Assembly (NCBI GenBank): GCA_964617645.1
Contig: CAZTYE010000002.1
Coordinates: forward strand, 310,001-374,000
Origin: JADJGC01 sp964617645
Lineage (GTDB): Bacteria > Zixibacteria > MSB-5A5 > CAIYYT01
Length of the DNA: 64,000 nt
Direction of reading: 5' to 3'
The position numbers and the translations under genes are program-made. The notes beneath the pieces are model-generated. The model did no database searches. It worked only from the letters and a program-made list of their open reading frames with translations, and was not told the origin of the DNA. This document shows positions 17,730 through 27,052 of this stretch, in pieces. Position 1 is the stretch's first letter, and each line of letters begins with the position of its first letter.

Positions 17730-18647
17730 ATGATCGACGTGCCCTTTGGGTTCAGCAGACATTCGCAAGAGAGCTTGCAGGAAGGACTCTTGGCTGCGAT
17801 CACCTTGGCAGTCATCTTTGTCGCAAGCTGCGGTGAACCGAAGAAAACCCCAATCGGTCCCGGTATCGAGAAGCAGTCGATAATCGACTACACTCCCGCG
17901 TGGTCGCCGGATGGATTACGCATCATCTATTTTCGGACTTGGTCGGAACAGGGGCTGGACAAGTGGCCTTGGGGCGTGTATGTGCACTTTGTGGAAACTG
18001 AGGCGGACTCCCTGCTCTGGCCAAACTTCGAGGCCTACGACTTCTCTTGGTCGCCCGATGGCAAGCAGGTAGCTTATAGTCGCGGGGCACAGATTTTTGT
18101 ACGCGACCTTGAGAGTGGCTCTGAGCGGCAAGTCACCTTTGAAGGGCGGAACTTTGGCTGTCGTTGGTCACCCTGCGGGGACATGCTGATGTTCTTCGAT
18201 CGACTGGTCGGACGTGGCCTCTACACATTCGACCTGCGACTAGATAGTCTAGATCACGTTAGCCAGAAGGGCGAATCGGTCGCAGGAGAATGGGCACCGG
18301 GGTGCTCAACCGCGATCTTGATAGATTACGCAGACTACATCGAGGCTGATATCGTGCTGTACTCCTTGACTGACGGAACGAGTGCACTCCTCGTCAGAAG
18401 CCCGGGGTATAAGCGAGCTGTCGATGTTTCACCATCTGGCCGAATGGTTCTCTACACTGTTAAGAGCGACATCTGGGCCTTTGAAATGACTGAGAGAGCC
18501 ACGAGTCGATTGACGAACAACGGCGGGGAGTACCCAAGTTGGTCGCCGGATGGTCAGTGGATAGTCTACACCAAGGTGGATTCGCTGAATGGCTATCTTT
18601 GGCTGATGCGACCCGACGGAAGCGAGAAACATCAGATTACATTCTGA
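17730..18647 (+). CDS. Lipoprotein with TolB-like (PD40) beta-propeller repeats
   Basis: Starting from ATG 17730 (preceded by AAAGGTGG), the 305-aa product has a hydrophobic stretch ending in VASC, a plausible lipobox. An upstream in-frame ATG at 17637 would leave that segment internal, so the later start is preferred but not certain. The mature part carries repeated W-SPDG motifs (PAWSPDGLRIIYF, FSWSPDGKQVAYSR, PSWSPDGQWIVYT), the PD40 repeat of TolB and oligopeptidase propellers. There is no protease domain. The adjoining TolB-associated genes (pal, cpoB) are 35 kb away. Confidence 0.78.
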   Translation: MIDVPFGFSRHSQESLQEGLLAAITLAVIFVASCGEPKKTPIGPGIEKQSIIDYTPAWSPDGLRIIYFRTWSEQGLDKWPWGVYVHFVETEADSLLWPNFEAYDFSWSPDGKQVAYSRGAQIFVRDLESGSERQVTFEGRNFGCRWSPCGDMLMFFDRLVGRGLYTFDLRLDSLDHVSQKGESVAGEWAPGCSTAILIDYADYIEADIVLYSLTDGTSALLVRSPGYKRAVDVSPSGRMVLYTVKSDIWAFEMTERATSRLTNNGGEYPSWSPDGQWIVYTKVDSLNGYLWLMRPDGSEKHQITF

Positions 18648-18700
18648 GCACATTTGAATGGGGGCTCAGGTAGTGAAATAGTACAGACCATGGAGGTAAC

Positions 18701-20525
18701 ATGAGCAGGAACTGCATCTGTACTCGGTTTTTGAGGTTCGGAAACCTCGCGCGGCTGATAACCGCAATCGTCCTCTCGACTTTGTTCCTTTCTCCTCTAC
18801 ATTCTGCAGAAATCCACAAATCGGTCAGCGTCTTTTTCGACGGTCCCAACGGAGAGTATGTTTCGGTGCCACTGCCGGACACGCTCTATAGCTGCGACAG
18901 CACGACAATTCTGGAGAGCGGAATTCTCGATGCGTTGAGCCGTTACAGCGGCGTTTACATATCGCGCGCGTTCACGGATAGCGACTCGGGATATGTACTC
19001 GTGCAGGGGGAAGATGATCGCAATGTCCGCGGCTCACGTTTCGGGCTTGGTAAGCTTACTTAAGTCGAAGTACAGTTATCTCGATAACGAGGACATTCAG
19101 AATGTCATCAAATACTCGTCGCGCTTAGCATCCGGCCGAAGGCACATCGACGCCGATAGCGCATTCCAGATTTTGGAGAAGCCGAACATCTTGACGCGGC
19201 CAACCGTTTCCGGCTCGACGTGGTCCGGCAATGATCCTCAGTACCTTGCTCTCTACATCCCCGGCTATGACGGCCAGACTCTTGAAGTGGAGGAGTACAC
19301 CGTTACCGCCAACGTGACTTTTCCGAAACCGTATCTGTCTCCGCCGCGGGTCTGGGGGAGATCCAGCACAACCGGCCTGATGCAGATCACATCGGAAGAT
19401 CCGCAAGGTGTCCTCTATGACTTTCGTGATACCCGCGTTTCTTCGGTCACGACGACCGGATGCGTGCTGAAGACATCTGTCTACAAGATCAACGTATCGC
19501 GGGAGGAGAGCGACTGGTATCCGTGCGCCGTCAATCAGGTGAATTTTCAGTATTCGATTCTCGGCGAGTTGGTACTGGATCCGGTGACAACGATTTCGGC
19601 GCAGTATAATCCGTCGCCAGCGAGATTTGTCGTGTACTGGAATTCCGGCAATGCCAGCACCGTCTCCTTCAAGCTTGAGCGGAAAGTCGGTGACAACGGA
19701 CAGTGGGGCGAGGTCGCCACAATCGCGCCGAACCTGACTCAGTTTGAAGATGTCAATGGGATCGCCGCGTTGCAGGGCGGCGAACACGTCTACTATCGCA
19801 TTCGTCCATGGTCTCCAAACCAAACGGGTGTCGACCGTTCGCCGGAGGTGATGGGCTGCAAAGACCCTGGTGCGCCGACACTCAACACAGTTACGGTTCT
19901 TCACTTGCCCCCAAGCGAAGGCGGTGGCCTGTCGCAGAGCATCGGCGTGTATTGGAGCGCTCCGGCGGGTCTGGTCGATCATTATCGCATCAGAATGAAC
20001 TATCCCAATCATCCGGGAATGTTTGACGACTTTGATTCGATCCTGACGACGTCTGATACGGTTTGCTCTCCGTACTGGAACGAACCCGTGAACCTATATG
20101 TAACCGCAATATCCGCTTGTGGCTGGGGCGGGATGGCCTCGCAGACCGTTCAGGCAAATGTTGGTGGGGCTGATCTGGGATGTTATGCGGGCCAAATTCC
20201 GCTGGAGGATCCGTACAGCGTCATCCCCGACAGCACGGAACTCGGTCGACTGGCCTCGCCACTCGAGTTTGCGCTCGAGCAGAACAGTCCGAATCCGTTC
20301 AATCCGACGACGACAATCGCTTTCCGTCTGCCGGAGCCGTGTCATGTTCGATTGATCGTGAACAATATGCTCGGTCAGGAAGTCGCGGTCCTCGCCGACG
20401 ACTACTACGGCGTTGGGCAGCATGAAGTAGTCTTCGACGCGGCGGCATTACCTTCCGGTGTCTATCTTTATCGAATCGCGGCGGGCGGCTTCATTCAGCA
20501 ACGAAAAATGCTGTTGTTGAAGTAG
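18701..20525 (+). pseudogene. Subtilisin-family protease that lost its catalytic core; C-terminal sorting tail kept
   Basis: The first frame (18701-19063) encodes a signal peptide and a prodomain-like region. A second frame (from about 18993 to 20525) begins inside the end of a subtilase domain. Its MSAAHVSGLVSLLKSKY and NEDIQNVIKYSS match the region after the family's GTSMxxPHV active-site serine. The GTS itself is replaced, and the catalytic Asp and His regions are absent. The frames differ, so a deletion of some 250 codons plus a frame change joins them near 18990-19030. The rest is intact: fibronectin-like segments, then a type A T9SS-like tail (LEQNSPNPFNPTTTI ... GVYLYRI). The downstream part might still be translated from an internal start. 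Confidence 0.75.
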
Positions 20526-20548
20526 CTCAACGTGCCACCAAAGTTTAT

Positions 20549-20580
20549 AGCGGCACACTCAAACGGTGCGCCGCTCTTAT
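20549..20580 (+). terminator. Possible terminator hairpin
   Basis: AGCGGCAC and GTGCGCCGCT can pair with a two-base bulge around an eight-base loop. The hairpin ends in CTTATT, 24 bp after the stop of the subtilase remnant. The U-tract is weak. The rest of the 228-bp gap before the next gene shows nothing definite. Confidence 0.4.
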
Positions 20581-20753
20581 TACCAGCTCATAGCGCCGAG
20601 ATCCGTCAACTTTGTGATTGTCATCGGCCGGGAGGTGCGTATTTTTTTGGCAACTGTTGGCGGTCAAAGGCAGTATCTATAAGTCGTTGGGAGAAACTTT
20701 GACCCACGACACACTGCCGCAACTTTGACGATGGTTGGGAAGGATCGGATCGG

Positions 20754-22265
20754 GTGTTGAGTTTGGGATCGGACGCGCGTTTGGGCGGCGGCTGGCTGCG
20801 CCGCGCGCTAATTGCGATTGCCTTGACGTTAGCCGCCGCGACCAGTTGCTCGCTGCTGGCGGCCGATACCGACGATTTTGACGTCCAGGCCATCACCATC
20901 GACGGCAAGATCATGCTGACGCTGCCGGCGCAATTTGACGGCGTTGGGGGCAAGGAACTTATCGTCCTCACTCGTACCGAGCAGCGCGGTCGGCGGCTGA
21001 CGATTTATCGCGAACTCACTCCCAAGAGCATGCAGCCCGTTGCGCCGGGCGGCGTGGAAATCCCCAAGTCCGTCTTCGCCATTCAGACGATCGACATCGA
21101 CAATGACCGGCGCGAAGAAATTGTGCTTCTCGGTCTGGAGAGCCTATTCGTCGTCGACTTTGACGGCGGCGGATTCAACGCCGTTCCCACGGAAGTCGCC
21201 AAATTCGAGCGGCTATTCGGCGTGCCGACACCGGAATTCATCACCGAGTATGAGTTCTTGTTTGATTTGAACGGCGATAACCTGCCGGAGGCCGTTCTTC
21301 CGGCGTATGACGGCGTCCGCATTCTCAAGAGGGATCGCGCCCAGTTCACCGCGGTCAAGTCGCCAAAGATCGAACACCGTTGCGCCGGGATGTCGGCGGC
21401 GAATCTGATGCGGCTAACATCGGCGGGAGAATTTGCAGTCGGGCTACCGACGATTCGCGTCGAGGATGTGAACGGCGATCGCGCTCGCGATCTTCTGGTG
21501 GCGTCGGGCGCCGGTCTGAGCGTGCTGCATCAGCTTGGCGATATGCAATTCGCCGACAATCCGAACCAGTTCCTCGAAGTGCGCGCCGTGTTCTTGGAAA
21601 ATCTACGCTTCACTTCGTGGGCATTGGCCGACCTGAACGGCGACAAGATGGCGGACTACGCGCGGATTTTCACGCAGGGTGAGAGGGATGAATTCAAAAC
21701 CGTGCTCGAGGTCTTCCTCGCCAATGCCCAGCTTGGTTATCCCAGCCGGCCTTCGCGTCGCATTGTGCTCAATCAATATGCGCTCGGTCTCGATGCTGTC
21801 GATCTCAACGGCGACGGCGCGGCTTCGCTCATAGTGGCGACGACTTCGATCAGTTCGACAGCCTTGGTTAAAGCCCTGCTGGTGTCGCGGATCGGCATTG
21901 AACTGAGTATTTTCGAGACCGAAAACGGCGTAATGCCGGAGCTGGCAAAATCGATCAAAAAGGTCAATTGCCCGATTGACTTTTTTGGCAACGGGCTGCC
22001 GTCGCGCTATATCGGATGCCTGCACGGCGATCTCGATCGTGACCGACTCAATGACTTGATCGTGCTCAACGACGATGACGAGCTTCAGGTTTTCAAGGGC
22101 GGCCCCAATCCCCACTTCTCGGACAAGCCGGTGATCACCCGGCAAGCGCCGCGCGTGGTTTCACTCGATGCTCACGACATCAATGATGACGGCAAGGCCG
22201 ACCTGATCGTCGTTGCCGGTGATGAGGATGGCCGCCAGATCGCGCAGATCATGTGGACCAAGTAA
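20754..22265 (+). CDS. Secreted FG-GAP/VCBS repeat protein
   Basis: The 503-aa product has an N-terminal hydrophobic signal (LIAIALTLAAATSCSLLAAD). Beta-propeller repeats of the FG-GAP/VCBS kind follow. Each has a calcium-binding D-x-[ND]-x-D loop: DIDNDRREE, DLNGDNLPE, DVNGDRARD, DLNGDKMAD, DLNGDGAAS, DLDRDRLND and DINDDGKAD. Seven such loops fit an integrin-alpha-like seven-bladed propeller. It probably acts outside the cytoplasm. The start is GTG 20754 or the adjacent TTG; neither has a strong ribosome site. A cysteine in TSCSLLAAD could be a lipid site, but the lipobox is poor. Confidence 0.78.
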   Translation: MLSLGSDARLGGGWLRRALIAIALTLAAATSCSLLAADTDDFDVQAITIDGKIMLTLPAQFDGVGGKELIVLTRTEQRGRRLTIYRELTPKSMQPVAPGGVEIPKSVFAIQTIDIDNDRREEIVLLGLESLFVVDFDGGGFNAVPTEVAKFERLFGVPTPEFITEYEFLFDLNGDNLPEAVLPAYDGVRILKRDRAQFTAVKSPKIEHRCAGMSAANLMRLTSAGEFAVGLPTIRVEDVNGDRARDLLVASGAGLSVLHQLGDMQFADNPNQFLEVRAVFLENLRFTSWALADLNGDKMADYARIFTQGERDEFKTVLEVFLANAQLGYPSRPSRRIVLNQYALGLDAVDLNGDGAASLIVATTSISSTALVKALLVSRIGIELSIFETENGVMPELAKSIKKVNCPIDFFGNGLPSRYIGCLHGDLDRDRLNDLIVLNDDDELQVFKGGPNPHFSDKPVITRQAPRVVSLDAHDINDDGKADLIVVAGDEDGRQIAQIMWTK

Positions 22266-22353
22266 ACTATTGATTGACAGACACCCTTCGCCTGCATACT
22301 TTCCCAGCAGCATTCGGTAGTGTGAACGTAACTTCCTCAAGGATGATCGGATA

Positions 22354-22545
22354 ATGGAAATCCAGCTTCCGGATTGTTTGAAGTGCAACACCGGGAAATT
22401 ATTGCCCCTGTCGGACTATGGCCGCGACGGCGCCTCGATTCGCTACAAAGCGTGGGCCTGTTCGAATCCGGAGTGCGGCTTCAACCTTCGTATCGATAAC
22501 GGCGAGATTTCGTTCGGCAAGACTATCGTGCCGTCAAACAAATAG
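22354..22545 (+). CDS. Small zinc-ribbon protein
   Basis: The 63-aa product has two cysteine knuckles, CLKC at residues 8-11 and CSNPEC at residues 36-41, separated by 24 residues. That is the spacing of a zinc ribbon. An IRYKAWACSNPECGFNLRI strand pattern fits the fold. The gene lies 88 bp after the FG-GAP gene and 24 bp before the YbbR gene on the same strand. The protein could be a nucleic-acid-binding or scaffold ribbon; no specific function is known. Confidence 0.7.
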   Translation: MEIQLPDCLKCNTGKLLPLSDYGRDGASIRYKAWACSNPECGFNLRIDNGEISFGKTIVPSNK

Positions 22546-22569
22546 CCGGTGACCCGCGCGTGAGGAGCC

Positions 22570-23490
22570 ATGCGCTTTAATCCGTTTCAAAATCTGCCGC
22601 TGAAAGTCGGGGCGATACTCTTGGCGCTTCTGCTTTGGGTCCATGTCGCCACCAACAAAGTTTTTGAACAACAAATCAGCGTACCGCTGACGATAGTTGA
22701 TATCCCTTTCGGGATGACGCTGACCAACGAAATCCCCCGGGAAGCGACTCTCCGTGTCCGAGCCACCGGCAAGCAGTTGATTGCGCTCAGTTCGCAGAAG
22801 CCGGAGCTTCGCATCAGCGTCGCCGAGTCGCGCGAAGGTTTGAACGAGAAGGAACTGACGGATGCCGACGCCGACGCGGCGCTGGATATCGTCTACGAAA
22901 CCGCGGGAATCCTGGCGCCGCGCAAACTGAACTTGCGCTTTGAGCGCTCTATCGAACGCAATCTGCTCGTCCAGCCGCGCCTGAAGGTCACTCCCGCTAC
23001 CGGTTATCTGGTGGTTGGTCGTCCGAAAACAGAGCCGGAAATGGTGCGACTATCCGGCCCGGCATCGGCGGTTCGCGCTTTCAAACATCTCGAAACTGAA
23101 ACAGTGGAATTAAACGGTCTAACCGGACCGACCGAGCATCAAGTGCGTCTGGCGCTGCCCGACAGCCTGCACTTGTCAACGCCGGATACACTGATCACGG
23201 TCACGGTCGAAGTTGAGCGCATGCGGGAGAGACTGTTTTCCAATCTTCCGGTTCGGGCGCCGGAAGATTTCGACAATGCGCGATTTGGTTACTCGCCGGA
23301 GCGGGTTTCACTGATGATCGGCGTAGCGGCGTCGAGCACCGACTCAATCCCAGCGCGCCTGATCCGCGTGTCCTTTTCGACGCCCGATATTGACGCGGAT
23401 TCTTTGCGTGTTCCCCTCAAGTTGCATCTGCCGCCGGGCGCGGTTCGCATCAAATCGAGCGCAGACTCGGTCTTGGTTTACCGCAAGTAA
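22570..23490 (+). CDS. YbbR (CdaR)-like domain protein
   Basis: The 306-aa product has a single N-terminal membrane anchor (VGAILLALLLWVHVA) and then repeated YbbR domains. The opening (NPFQNLPLKVGAILLALLLW) and VPLTIVDIPFGMTL are typical. In Firmicutes the homologue CdaR regulates the diadenylate cyclase CdaA, whose gene is normally adjacent. No cyclase gene is seen here, so the link to cyclic-di-AMP is only family knowledge. The stop overlaps the start of tsaD (TAATG), so the two are translated together. Confidence 0.87.
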   Translation: MRFNPFQNLPLKVGAILLALLLWVHVATNKVFEQQISVPLTIVDIPFGMTLTNEIPREATLRVRATGKQLIALSSQKPELRISVAESREGLNEKELTDADADAALDIVYETAGILAPRKLNLRFERSIERNLLVQPRLKVTPATGYLVVGRPKTEPEMVRLSGPASAVRAFKHLETETVELNGLTGPTEHQVRLALPDSLHLSTPDTLITVTVEVERMRERLFSNLPVRAPEDFDNARFGYSPERVSLMIGVAASSTDSIPARLIRVSFSTPDIDADSLRVPLKLHLPPGAVRIKSSADSVLVYRK

Positions 23491-24491
23491 TGCGCATTCT
23501 CGGAATCGAAACCTCTTGCGACGAAACCGCTGTCGCTGTCGTTGCGGATGGCGTGACCGTCCTCGCCGATTGCGTTTACTCGCAGGTCGAGCACTCAGCG
23601 TACGGGGGAATTGTGCCCGAGATTGCCTCGCGGCAACAATTGCGCAAGATTCTCCCGGTTTTCGAAACATGTCACGGCAAGTATCCGCTGACGCCGGCGA
23701 CGATCGATGGGATTGCCGTAACGAATGGCCCGGGACTGATCGGATCACTCATGGTCGGGCTGAATTTCGCGAAGTCCCTTGCTTACGGCTGGGGCAAGCC
23801 GTTGATCGGAATCAATCATCTGGAAGGACACATTTTCGCCAATCGCTTGGCCGACCCCAATCTCAGGCCGCCGTTCATCTGCTTGATCGTATCTGGCGGC
23901 CACACTCTGCTTGTCAAGGTTGATGACTGGTGCCGCTACCGGATTCTTGGCGCGACTCGCGATGATGCCGCCGGCGAGGCCTTCGATAAAGTCGCCAAAC
24001 TGCTGGGACTCGCGTACCCCGGCGGGCACAAGATCGACCGCCTGGCACAGACCGGCGACCGAACATTCTACCGTTTCCCGCGGGCGCAGTTCAAGACCGG
24101 CGAGTATGCTTTTTCGTTTTCCGGCCTGAAAACTTCGGTTGCGCTCTATCTCAAGGACAAAACAGCGGACTTTATCGGCGAACATCAACACGATATCTGC
24201 GCCTCTTTTCAGGAGAGCGTTGTTAGCTCGCTCGTGGACACGACGCTGGCGGCGGCAAGGGACTTCAGGCTGCCGGCGGTTGCGATTGGCGGAGGTGTCG
24301 CGGCGAATTCACGTTTGCGCGAGGCCTTTCTCGATCGGGCCGCGTCTTTCGAAATTCGAGTGTTGTTCCCCGAATTCAAGTACTGCACTGACAATGCAAC
24401 AATGATCGCTGCGGCGGGAGATTACCGCCTGCGCCAAGGCGAACGGTCGGGCCTTGAACTGACCGCGATACCCTATTTGCCCTTGGCTTAG
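23490..24491 (+). CDS. tsaD: tRNA N6-adenosine threonylcarbamoyltransferase TsaD
   Basis: The 333-aa product matches TsaD from end to end. It has the LGIETSCDETAVAVV opening, VPEIASRQQ, the metal-binding histidines H110 and H114 in NHLEGH, and LIVSGGHT. AIGGGVAANSRLREAF and the C-terminal YCTDNATMIA, with a metal-binding aspartate, are also present. TsaD transfers threonylcarbamoyl from its AMP adduct to A37 of ANN-reading tRNAs, together with TsaB and TsaE, which are not in this window. Length is normal, and its ATG lies in the stop of the YbbR gene. Confidence 0.98.
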   Translation: MRILGIETSCDETAVAVVADGVTVLADCVYSQVEHSAYGGIVPEIASRQQLRKILPVFETCHGKYPLTPATIDGIAVTNGPGLIGSLMVGLNFAKSLAYGWGKPLIGINHLEGHIFANRLADPNLRPPFICLIVSGGHTLLVKVDDWCRYRILGATRDDAAGEAFDKVAKLLGLAYPGGHKIDRLAQTGDRTFYRFPRAQFKTGEYAFSFSGLKTSVALYLKDKTADFIGEHQHDICASFQESVVSSLVDTTLAAARDFRLPAVAIGGGVAANSRLREAFLDRAASFEIRVLFPEFKYCTDNATMIAAAGDYRLRQGERSGLELTAIPYLPLA

Positions 24492-24506
24492 TCCCCAAAA
24501 TACGTA

Positions 24507-24525
24507 GGCCGCGGTGGACGCGGCC
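24507..24525. terminator. Hairpin between convergent genes
   Basis: A perfect 7-bp GC-rich stem (GGCCGCG / CGCGGCC) with loop GTGGA lies between the convergent ends of tsaD and the downstream lipoprotein gene. A clear U-tract is missing on both sides, so it may act as a weak bidirectional terminator or an RNA-stabilising hairpin. Confidence 0.45.
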
Positions 24526-24560
24526 CCGACCTTCTTCAGCGACTTTGAAACGAAATTGAA

Positions 24561-25784
24561 CTATGGGCCGATTTTCGTACTGTCGCCCCAATCGCAGCTT
24601 ACGGTTTCGACATTACGGATCCAGGTGATCGGCTCGGTCAGAGGCAACGGCACCCGAATAGCCACAGTGGGACGGACGCTACTTCCGTCCTCGGTTGGCG
24701 GGCAAGAACCTTCGGGTTGCACATCGGTGTACTCGATGCTCGTGCCGGAGCCTGTGACTTCAAAGCGATTCAGCCAAATACCACCGCCCCAGCGAACGTT
24801 CTCAGCGGACCGCAAGATGATCACCGCGTGCGTGGAGAAATCGACCAGCCAGCTCATATCGGGAGGGTCGGTGCGGATGGTGTCGATCCAGATAATGAGC
24901 GATGTGTCGTTGTATCCACCCCAGCGCTCCATATCGCAAGTCCACGCCTGATCCGTCCACGACTTCCATTCGTCGGCGGAGCGGATGACTTTCTCGCCAT
25001 CGCCGATCTCAGGGCACTCGGCGTCCGAGAAATACAGCGCATACGGTTCATTAGGATCGGGTTCCCAGGAACAGTCGTAGGTTGTCTCCACCATCTCGAA
25101 TTCTCTTGGTTCGGGAAGAGGCCGCGGCACAACAAACGCACCCACGGGAATCGTGAGAACCGCTGGCGCCTCGGGAACCGGACAATCATCTCCCGGAGTG
25201 AGCACTTCGTAATGGATCGTGCTGCCCGAAACGCCGGTTTCGATTTGAGCGATATAGAAGTAGCGCCCCCAGGATCCCGGCTCGAGACGGATCACAACGA
25301 CCAGGTTTGTGCTGAAATCTATCTCCGGCATCGGCGGAACCCAATTTGAGTCCGGACCCGGCCAGCTCGAGTCGGGATTTGTGCTGTCGCCAGGAATCGG
25401 AATCGTCGGTTTCGGGAACCGCTCGAAATATGACATCGCCGTATCCCACCAGGCGACCCAATCGTCGCGGGTCTCGATAAACTGGTACTTCGGCTGTTCC
25501 CATGACGCGAATTGCGTCACATAAATGGGATAGATCCCCTGTCCCGGAAAACCGGGCACGCCGGGCAGGGAGTCGTTGGGGCCCGAGTCGCCGGGGCCGC
25601 CGATGAACGGATCGTTGGAATCACCGCGCCCGCCACCGGCCAGACGGTCGAGCTTGTTTGTGGGATTGGTTGCATCGTTCTCCGAGCAACCTGTGAGCGT
25701 GAGTTGAATCAACAGCAGACTCGTTCCCAGAAGCAAAAGTAACAGCAAGTTACGAGGATGAATCGAGGGGTGTGCTCGGTACAT
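24561..25784 (-). CDS. Lipoprotein with two homologous extracellular domains
   Basis: The 407-aa precursor starts at ATG 25784, 12 bases after GGAGG. It has a long leucine-rich signal and lipobox LTGC. A glycine/proline-rich linker follows (GGGRGDSNDPFIGGPG), then two repeats of one domain. Each repeat has a W-x-x-W start, an IDFSTN or VDFSTH strand, SGSTIHYEV or SGTSIEYTD, a CP turn, VP-PLPEP and an ET-x-DCSW end. The paired cysteines suggest a disulfide in each domain. No family is recognised. The frame continues upstream into a tRNA gene, but that part is not coding. Confidence 0.75.
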   Translation of the reverse strand: MYRAHPSIHPRNLLLLLLLGTSLLLIQLTLTGCSENDATNPTNKLDRLAGGGRGDSNDPFIGGPGDSGPNDSLPGVPGFPGQGIYPIYVTQFASWEQPKYQFIETRDDWVAWWDTAMSYFERFPKPTIPIPGDSTNPDSSWPGPDSNWVPPMPEIDFSTNLVVVIRLEPGSWGRYFYIAQIETGVSGSTIHYEVLTPGDDCPVPEAPAVLTIPVGAFVVPRPLPEPREFEMVETTYDCSWEPDPNEPYALYFSDAECPEIGDGEKVIRSADEWKSWTDQAWTCDMERWGGYNDTSLIIWIDTIRTDPPDMSWLVDFSTHAVIILRSAENVRWGGGIWLNRFEVTGSGTSIEYTDVQPEGSCPPTEDGSSVRPTVAIRVPLPLTEPITWIRNVETVSCDWGDSTKIGP

Positions 25785-25941
25785 GGGCTTTTCCTCCGTT
25801 TGTCGACCGTCTACTCTGAGATTATACGCGAAGAGCCGAATGGCGTGCAATTTCAAATCAGATTGATTTTCGCGTTCTTCGCGAACGGTAGTTGGCGCTT
25901 TGATCGCCAGTGGGACTTGTGCCGGAAGCACAATAAAAAAA

Positions 25942-26015
<74 letters not shown>

Positions 26016-26083
26016 ATTGCTCAGTCGCAAGAATTATACGCAGGCTCGGTGAAGTCAAGCGGATTCTTCTCGCGCACGCGAGG

Positions 26084-27001
26084 CTAAACTTCGATCAGGC
26101 GTAGTCGTTCCCGCGCCAGCTCGTCCAAATCAACATTGGGGGACTCATCGAGATATCCAATCGGACTCGAGAGAAAGCGGATTCCATCGATCTCTCGATC
26201 AACGATTTCGTGAGCGTGACCAAAGATAATATGCGAAACCAGAGGACAGCTAAAGATCACTGATTCGATAAGCTCGGAGCCTTGATAAGCGTGCCAGTAA
26301 TCGCGCGGCGAGTTATGGTAAGTGAGCAGCTTGCGCGTCGGAACGAAATGGAGGACGACGACGATGCTCTGGACATCGGCTTCCTGTAGCTCCGCAAGCT
26401 GCCGGTGGAGGTTTTGCGCCATTTCTGTGGCGATTTCGCGATCCGAACGGCACATTTCGGCGCGTGAGAAGTTCTTGATCCGCGCGTCATGGTCTTTGAG
26501 CCACCAGACATTTTGCATGTCATTCCACATGTGCTTTTTGCCGGTACGGGGATTCGTCCAAATTCCCTTGGCGTACATCTCCTCGGTCGCGTCCGGATCA
26601 AACCCACGATTGCGGAACGAGTAATCGTACCAGCCCATGCAGCCGGCGAGGCCGATATCGCCGCAAATGATTGGGCGGTCATGCAGGAATTGAAAGCCAC
26701 TTTTCGCGGCAATTGTCGGCAATTGATCTCTGTATTTGCCGCCCGAGTCCGTACCGGTGAGAATGGCACTCTTGGATTCGACCCAAAGGTCGTGATTCCC
26801 GGGTACGACGAACTTGTGGCAGTTGATTTCGGAGAAAGCTTGGAGTGTCGACTCAAATTCGTGAGTTCGTGCCGAGATATCACCGGCGATGGCGAGCACG
26901 TCCGGGTCGACTTCGCGGCAGCGCCGAGCCAACGGCGCCGGCAAGGCGCGATTGGCCGTAGAAGAGTCGATGTGCAGGTCGGAGGTAAAGGCGAGGCGCA
27001 T
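26084..27001 (-). CDS. Calcineurin-like metallophosphoesterase
   Basis: The 305-aa cytoplasmic protein carries all five blocks of the dimetal phosphoesterase fold: SDLHID (D8, H10), AGDIS (D41), GNHDLW (N69, H70), a VLHFVP block and FGHAH near the C-terminus. A central insert (residues 120-190, rich in W and Y) is unlike nucleotidases of known role. The substrate could be a nucleotide, phosphodiester or phosphoprotein. It stands between tRNA-Arg and the M16 peptidase pair, with no clear functional partner. Confidence 0.88.
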   Translation of the reverse strand: MRLAFTSDLHIDSSTANRALPAPLARRCREVDPDVLAIAGDISARTHEFESTLQAFSEINCHKFVVPGNHDLWVESKSAILTGTDSGGKYRDQLPTIAAKSGFQFLHDRPIICGDIGLAGCMGWYDYSFRNRGFDPDATEEMYAKGIWTNPRTGKKHMWNDMQNVWWLKDHDARIKNFSRAEMCRSDREIATEMAQNLHRQLAELQEADVQSIVVVLHFVPTRKLLTYHNSPRDYWHAYQGSELIESVIFSCPLVSHIIFGHAHEIVDREIDGIRFLSSPIGYLDESPNVDLDELARERLRLIEV

Positions 27002-27052
27002 GAGCGGCTACTGGAGTCCTCTCTATGGCGATAAATAACCCAAACCTGCCGA

